Origin: Arthrobacter sp. Bi83
Lineage (GTDB): Bacteria; Actinomycetota; Actinomycetes; Actinomycetales; Micrococcaceae
Reading direction: 5' to 3'
Assembly (NCBI RefSeq): GCF_918698095.1
Contig: NZ_CAKKLY010000042.1
Coordinates: 1 to 42,583 of the forward strand
DNA: 42,583 nucleotides
Shown here piece after piece: positions 38,301 to 42,583 of this stretch. The notes below the pieces were generated by a model. The model was not told where the DNA came from. It saw only the letters and a list, made by a program, of their open reading frames with translations, and ran no database searches. The translations under genes were made by a program, and so were the position numbers. Position 1 is the stretch's first letter; every line of letters begins with the position of its first letter.

Positions 38301-40841
38301 TCAGGCCCCGTCCTCCGAGAGTGCCGGCAGGACCACTCCGCCGGTTCCGTCCACGAGTACGCGCTGCCCGTCGGCCAAGGTGCTGGTACCTGAACCAGTG
38401 CCCATGACAGCCGGAATCCCGTACTCCCTCGCCACGATCGCCGCATGCGAGCCGATCCCCCCGGTGTCCACCACGACCGCGGCGGCCCGCTGGAACAGGG
38501 GTGTCCAGGACGGGTTTGTATATGGGCAGACCAGGATCTCGCCACTGCGCAGCTGCCCGAACCCGGCAGGTCCACGGATCACCCGCACGGGTCCGCTCGC
38601 CTGGCCGCGGCTGGCTGGCGTTCCGGTGACAAGGGCCCCTTCCACGCGGCGATTACGGCCAAAGAGCAAAGCCTTGTCCAGCAACGGGATCCCCTCCAGC
38701 TCGCGCCGCTTCGCCGCCCGCGCCAGCACCAGTGGACGGAAACGCTCCCGGACGGAAGCCGGCAGCGCCCCGCCGTCGTCCGTGTCCGTGATGGACGCCA
38801 GCTCCTCGAAGCGCAGGTGGTAGACGTCGTGGGCCTCGTCGACCACGCCGGCAAGCACCAGGCGGCGGCCGAGCTCCTGGTACGCGCGGCGCATCGGCGG
38901 AATGACCTTTGTGGCGTAGAAGTGGCTATCCTCGCGGAACGCCATTCCGGTCCGTGCAGACTCGACGGAGGCCAGCACACTCCGGCACAGCGGCTCGAAC
39001 CGGAGGGCAGGGTGCTTCGTCAACTCGTCCAGCGCCATCCCGGTCTGGTCGGCCGTCTGGAGCCGCTCGCCAAACATGGCTTTCACCAGCCCCAGCACCA
39101 CTTCCGGCGCATCGGACCACGTGGGCGCACTGCTTAGAACAACGCTGATGGTTTCGCGGTGGCCGTATTCGAGCAGAAACGCTTTGAAAGCCTCGCGGAA
39201 GGCAGCATGTTCGGGTTCCTTTTCCACCAACTCCAGCAGCCGGCTTGGGTCCGATTCGGCAAAGGCGCGCGACAGCCCGGGATCATCGGCGGCAATCGCA
39301 GCCAGCCGTTCAAGGGCGCGGTTCGCCTGGCTGGTCCGGGTTTCCGCCCCCGCGATCAGCGCAGCCGCCAGCTTCACCTTGCCCAGCAGCAGGAGCATTA
39401 GGCGCATTTTTAGCAACGGTACGAATACTCCGGGCAAGTAGGAGACGCGCAGATCCGTGATGCCCCGCATCGTTGCGAAGGATTCTTCCACGAGCGCGAC
39501 CACCGCACGCCAGCGCAACAGGCCGGGATCCTTCCCGTTCAGCTGCTCCACGTTCTCAAGAAACGCGGAAAACCGTGGATCCTGTGTCCAGTTGGCCGGA
39601 TTGAACTGCCTCGCGCGGCGCACCAATGACACAGGCGCGGCAAGCGTGCGGATGGTCGGGTGCGGAATCGGCGGGACGAGCCGCACCACCACGCCGTCCT
39701 CCTCCGGGAGCAGCTGTTCAACGTTTGGGAAGACCACCCCCACGCTCCCGGCCATCCGATGCAGCATGGCCAGGATTCCCCGGCTCATCCAGCCGGACAC
39801 ATCCAGTGGATAGGGCCGTTCCTGGAACATCTCCATGAAAAACGGCCCCAGCCGGCGTTGGAAGGGGTTGAGCGTCTGCGGCTGGGGCGGCAGCGCCGTC
39901 ATGGGCCGCGACTGCAGCACATACAGGAGTCCCCCAGCCACCGCCCATTCAATGTCCTGCGGCCGCCCGAAGTGCTGCTGTGCCCTCTGTCCCAGACGGG
40001 CCAGCTCCGTCAGCTGATCCGCGGCCAGCTCCGGCTTCACGCCCGGCGCACCGGGGTTTTCCTGTGTGCCGCCGCCCTCGGCCGCGCTGATCACCACTTC
40101 CCGGCTGCCGGGCGCAAAACTGAGCGCCTTTCCCGTGCGGTCCAGGACATAGTGTTCCGGCGTCACCCGGCCCGTGACCACCGCTTCCCCCAGCCCGGGG
40201 TTCGCGTCCACCACGATTTCACCACGCTCACCCGTGACGGGGTTTGCGGTGAACATGACACCAGCCGTATCGGCCGGCACCATTCTCTGCACGACGACGG
40301 CGATGGCCAGTTCCTGCGGATCGATCCCCTGACGCTGGCGGTAGGCAACGGCCCGGTCCGTCCACAGTGACGCCCAGCAGTCGGCGACCGCCTGGACCAC
40401 GAGGTCCTCGCCCAGCACGTTCAAGTACGTGTCCTGCTGGCCGGCGAACGCGGCTCCCGGCAAGTCCTCCGCCGTGGCACTGGAACGAACTGCCACGGCT
40501 CCGCCACCCAGCTCCGCATAGGCGGCGCCGATTTCCTGCCTCAGGTGCCGGGGCAATTCAGTTCCGGCGAACAGGGCACGAATGGCTGCGCCGCGGCTTT
40601 CACCCTCAGTCGTGCCAACGTCCGGGCCCTCGCCGGGGTCAACGCTCAGGATGCCCTCCAGCGCGGCCCCCGCCCTTGTCTCCGCCAGGAAGGACAGGTA
40701 CGCACCGGTGGTGACGATGAAGCCCGGCGGCACCGGAAATCCCTGGCGCACCAGCTCGCCCAGGGCAGCACCCTTTCCCCCGGCGGCGGCCATGTCCCCG
40801 GCGCTGAAATCGGCCAGCGGGGCGGTGGTCTTCTCAGTCAT
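38301..40841 (-). CDS. Rifampin phosphotransferase-like dikinase (PEP-synthase fold without the PEP domain)
   Basis: An 846-residue enzyme with an ATP-grasp domain (1-330), a middle domain (about 345-740) and a swivelling phosphohistidine domain (about 755-846). Seen: GGKGAALGELVRQGFPVPPG (Lys23), AVAVRSSATAEDLPGAAFAG (Arg119), LYVLQSRPMTAL, and the catalytic loop GGIGSHAAIVAREYGIPAVM (His799). PEP synthase carries Thr-Cys-His at this loop and a C-terminal TIM barrel; here it is Gly-Ser-His and the protein stops after the swivel domain. This is the plan and length of rifampin phosphotransferase (Rph). The middle domain (RRARQFNPANWTQDPRF, WRAVVALVEESFATMRGITD) would hold the acceptor. The start overlaps the exporter stop by eight bases; GAGGAG precedes it. 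True substrate unproven. Confidence 0.85.
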   Translation of the reverse strand: MTEKTTAPLADFSAGDMAAAGGKGAALGELVRQGFPVPPGFIVTTGAYLSFLAETRAGAALEGILSVDPGEGPDVGTTEGESRGAAIRALFAGTELPRHLRQEIGAAYAELGGGAVAVRSSATAEDLPGAAFAGQQDTYLNVLGEDLVVQAVADCWASLWTDRAVAYRQRQGIDPQELAIAVVVQRMVPADTAGVMFTANPVTGERGEIVVDANPGLGEAVVTGRVTPEHYVLDRTGKALSFAPGSREVVISAAEGGGTQENPGAPGVKPELAADQLTELARLGQRAQQHFGRPQDIEWAVAGGLLYVLQSRPMTALPPQPQTLNPFQRRLGPFFMEMFQERPYPLDVSGWMSRGILAMLHRMAGSVGVVFPNVEQLLPEEDGVVVRLVPPIPHPTIRTLAAPVSLVRRARQFNPANWTQDPRFSAFLENVEQLNGKDPGLLRWRAVVALVEESFATMRGITDLRVSYLPGVFVPLLKMRLMLLLLGKVKLAAALIAGAETRTSQANRALERLAAIAADDPGLSRAFAESDPSRLLELVEKEPEHAAFREAFKAFLLEYGHRETISVVLSSAPTWSDAPEVVLGLVKAMFGERLQTADQTGMALDELTKHPALRFEPLCRSVLASVESARTGMAFREDSHFYATKVIPPMRRAYQELGRRLVLAGVVDEAHDVYHLRFEELASITDTDDGGALPASVRERFRPLVLARAAKRRELEGIPLLDKALLFGRNRRVEGALVTGTPASRGQASGPVRVIRGPAGFGQLRSGEILVCPYTNPSWTPLFQRAAAVVVDTGGIGSHAAIVAREYGIPAVMGTGSGTSTLADGQRVLVDGTGGVVLPALSEDGA

Positions 40842-42468
40842 CCGGGGCTCCTCGTGGTTTGCGGTCGGCAGGGTTTGCAGCTTCGGACAGGGCGGGGTCC
40901 GGGTCGGCAGTATCTGAGTTGGCGGGGTCCAGGTTGGCGGGGTCCGAGAGCGCGGCGTCGGTGGGCACGGCGTCGGCATGTGCCGTGGTCCGCAGCTCCC
41001 GCTCGGGCAGGAAGAGCGTCAGGACGAATGCCGCGGCCAGCACGATGGTGGCATAGCCGAAAACCGGCGGAAGTGCGTGGCCGAACGCCTCGCCCGCTGC
41101 ACTGCGATCCGCAGCAGGCAGACGCTCAAGGGCCTTGGGCGTCAACGATTTGATGCTGTCCCCCAGTGCTGCTGCCAGCGGCGCGGGGACGGCGGCGGAG
41201 AAGCGCACAGTGATCAGGGAACCCAATACTGCCACGCCAACGGAGGCTCCCACCTGGCGAAGAAAGGTCACGGTGGACGTGGCTGCGCCCAGGTCACGCC
41301 GCTCCACGGAGTTCTGCACCACCAGCACCATGACTTGCATGACCAGCCCGATGCCCAGCCCGAGCAAAACCATTGAGGCCATCACCAGCCAGGGGCTGCT
41401 GCCCGAATCCAAGGTGCTGAACAGCCAGGTTCCGGGAACGGCCAGCAGCGTCCCGGCCACCGGGTACAGCTTGTAGCGTCCGGTGCGGGTGATCAGAGCG
41501 CCGGATGCCGCCGTCGTGAGCAGAAGTCCGGCCATCAGGGCGATCAGCATGCCGCCGGAAGCGGTGGCCGACATGCCCATGCCAACCTGCAGGAACGCTG
41601 GAAGGTAGCTCAGCGTGGCGAACATCGCGAAGCCGATCAGGAAGCTGACTGCCGTGGGGATCGCGAAGGCGGCGTCGCGGAACAGCGACAACGGAATGAT
41701 CGGGTCCGCCATGCGGCGCGCGGCGAGCAGCCAACCGGCCAGGGCCGCAACAGCCACCGCCGCCAGGACAGGTGCCACCCAGCCCGGCCCCGGATAGCTG
41801 CCGCCGCTGCAGAGCAAGATCACCGAGACGATTGCGAGGCACAGCAAAGCCGCACCGCCATAGTCCACGCGTCGCCCGCGCGGAGTGTCCGGCAGCCGGA
41901 GCGTGAGGGTCACCACGGCGAGGGCGGCCAGGCCCAGCGGCACGTAGAAATAGAAGATCCAGCGCCAGGAGAAATGGTCCACCACCGCCCCGCCGGCAAG
42001 TGGACCGGCCACCGCGGCCACAATGAAGGCGGCGCCGATGATGCCAAGAAACCTGCCGCGGTCGCGCGGACTGACAAGTTCGCCAATGATCGCCTGCGCC
42101 CCGATCATGAGCCCTCCGCCGCCAATGCCTTGAATCGCCCGGTAGCCGATGAGTTCCGGCACGGTCTGCGCCAAGGAGCACAACGCCGCGCCAACAATGA
42201 AGAAGATCAGGGAGCCTTGGAGGACCCGCTTGCGCCCAAAGGCATCGCCGAGTTTGCCGGTCAGGGGCATTGCAGCCGTGGCGGCGACAAGGTAACCGGT
42301 GATGATGGCGGACATCTGGTCCAGACCACCCAGGTCTCCGGCAACGGTGGGCAGTGCCGAGGCCATGACCGTCTGGTCCAGGGCTCCGAGGAACATCACC
42401 AGCAGGATGCCAGGCAGCGCCGCCCTGATGGCAGACGGGATCCGTTTGGTGTGCTGGGCGTCGTCCAT
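40834..42468 (-). CDS. DHA2 family multidrug MFS exporter
   Basis: A 544-residue, 14-helix exporter of the EmrB/QacA type in the cytoplasmic membrane. Landmarks: GILLVMFLGALDQTVMASAL (motif D1 with acidic residue in helix 1), GKLGDAFGRKRVLQGSLIFF (motif A), GYRAIQGIGGGGLMIGAQAI (motif B), GPLAGGAVVDHFSWRWIFYF (motif C) and GVAVLGSLITVRFSAAV. The C-terminal tail is a low-complexity repeat rich in D, P, A and N (SDPANLDPANSD). It is the first gene of an operon with the dikinase and TetR genes. The promoter TTGTGC/TAGTTT and a 23-bp palindrome lie directly upstream, so it is under TetR control. AGGGA lies nine bases before the ATG. Confidence 0.93.
   Translation of the reverse strand: MDDAQHTKRIPSAIRAALPGILLVMFLGALDQTVMASALPTVAGDLGGLDQMSAIITGYLVAATAAMPLTGKLGDAFGRKRVLQGSLIFFIVGAALCSLAQTVPELIGYRAIQGIGGGGLMIGAQAIIGELVSPRDRGRFLGIIGAAFIVAAVAGPLAGGAVVDHFSWRWIFYFYVPLGLAALAVVTLTLRLPDTPRGRRVDYGGAALLCLAIVSVILLCSGGSYPGPGWVAPVLAAVAVAALAGWLLAARRMADPIIPLSLFRDAAFAIPTAVSFLIGFAMFATLSYLPAFLQVGMGMSATASGGMLIALMAGLLLTTAASGALITRTGRYKLYPVAGTLLAVPGTWLFSTLDSGSSPWLVMASMVLLGLGIGLVMQVMVLVVQNSVERRDLGAATSTVTFLRQVGASVGVAVLGSLITVRFSAAVPAPLAAALGDSIKSLTPKALERLPAADRSAAGEAFGHALPPVFGYATIVLAAAFVLTLFLPERELRTTAHADAVPTDAALSDPANLDPANSDTADPDPALSEAANPADRKPRGAPDD
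40891..40950. repeat. Four 15-bp in-frame repeats in the exporter tail
   Basis: GGCGGGGTCC plus five variable bases, at 40891, 40906 (diverged), 40921 and 40936. On the minus strand they encode five-residue units of the type DPAN(L/S). The length is a multiple of three, so copy number can change without a frameshift. Confidence 0.75.
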
Positions 42469-42484
42469 GGCCCGGTCCCTAAAG

Positions 42485-42507
42485 TTAGAGAACCACTAGT
42501 TCTCTAA
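42485..42507. promoter_or_regulatory. Perfect 23-bp palindrome, probable TetR operator
   Basis: TTAGAGAAC-CACTA-GTTCTCTAA, nine-base perfect arms, 17 bases before the exporter start codon and directly after the -10 box, where a bound TetR dimer would block transcription. Confidence 0.8.
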
Positions 42508-42536
42508 AAACTACTCCCGCCGCATTCGCGGCACAA
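42508..42536 (-). promoter_or_regulatory. Promoter of the exporter-dikinase-tetR operon
   Basis: On the minus strand TTGTGC (42536-42531) and TAGTTT (42513-42508) have a 17-bp spacer; the predicted start falls inside the palindrome. Confidence 0.55.
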
Positions 42537-42583
42537 TGGCCCGGCGCGGCTGCCGGGGTTTCCGGCGCAAAGTACGACGGCGG

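Noticed and set aside
38301..40841. Genuine phosphoenolpyruvate synthase (PpsA)
   Set aside because: The catalytic loop lacks Thr-Cys-His and the C-terminal PEP-binding TIM barrel is absent.

Overview
The window is a chromosomal stretch of a high-GC actinobacterium of the Arthrobacter / Pseudarthrobacter type (Micrococcaceae). This rests on uniformly high GC, frequent GTG/TTG starts, TANNNT -10 boxes placed directly before start codons, a bacterial proteasome activator (Bpa) ending in GQYL, a DUF2516 protein, an actinobacterial DinB, and the order tmk-holB-tripeptidyl aminopeptidase-tRNA-Thr. I see no prophage, insertion sequence, CRISPR array or rRNA operon. Genus is inferred from content; no search was run.

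Layout. 0-7 kb is core: gpmA (cut by the window edge), a SAM methyltransferase, a DUF2516 membrane protein, a cystathionine gamma-synthase-like enzyme, tmk-holB, a secreted lipoprotein tripeptidyl aminopeptidase and tRNA-Thr(CGU). 7-13 kb is an accessory strip: dinB, small membrane proteins, a 670-bp gene-free stretch, a CsbD stress protein behind two similar palindromes, a GerW/YtfJ-like protein, tiny orphan reading frames, an Hpt-like protein without the phospho-accepting histidine, and a coiled-coil protein. 13-18 kb holds an aldo/keto reductase, bpa with a tightly linked partner, and cstA-ybdD. 18-24 kb shows genome erosion: an intact padR with two operator copies next to an ABC transporter reduced by deletion to an ATPase-permease fusion; qor; tRNA-Ser(UGA); a small ORF; a two-domain VOC protein; and a 5'-truncated ExeM/NucH-type nuclease / 5'-nucleotidase. 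24-34 kb holds an FAD/NAD(P)-binding protein, a prolyl-oligopeptidase, tRNA-Ser(GCU), a PYROXD2-like oxidoreductase coupled to an MFS exporter, and RecQ with a phosphoribosyltransferase-like tail. 34-38 kb has phosphomannomutase and a nitric-oxide detoxification pair (nsrR, hmp). 38-42.5 kb is a compact minus-strand operon: DHA2 MFS exporter, rifampin-phosphotransferase-like dikinase, TetR regulator, behind a perfect 23-bp palindrome in the promoter.

How the genes work together. The three clearest regulatory units are nsrR/hmp (Fe-S NO sensor and NO dioxygenase with palindromes between them), the TetR-controlled efflux plus modifying-enzyme operon (the best candidate for an uncharacterised drug-response system), and padR with its deleted target. 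A recurrent signal is a -10 hexamer exactly 6-7 nt before the start codon at about sixteen genes, indicating leaderless transcripts; it also settles several start codons.
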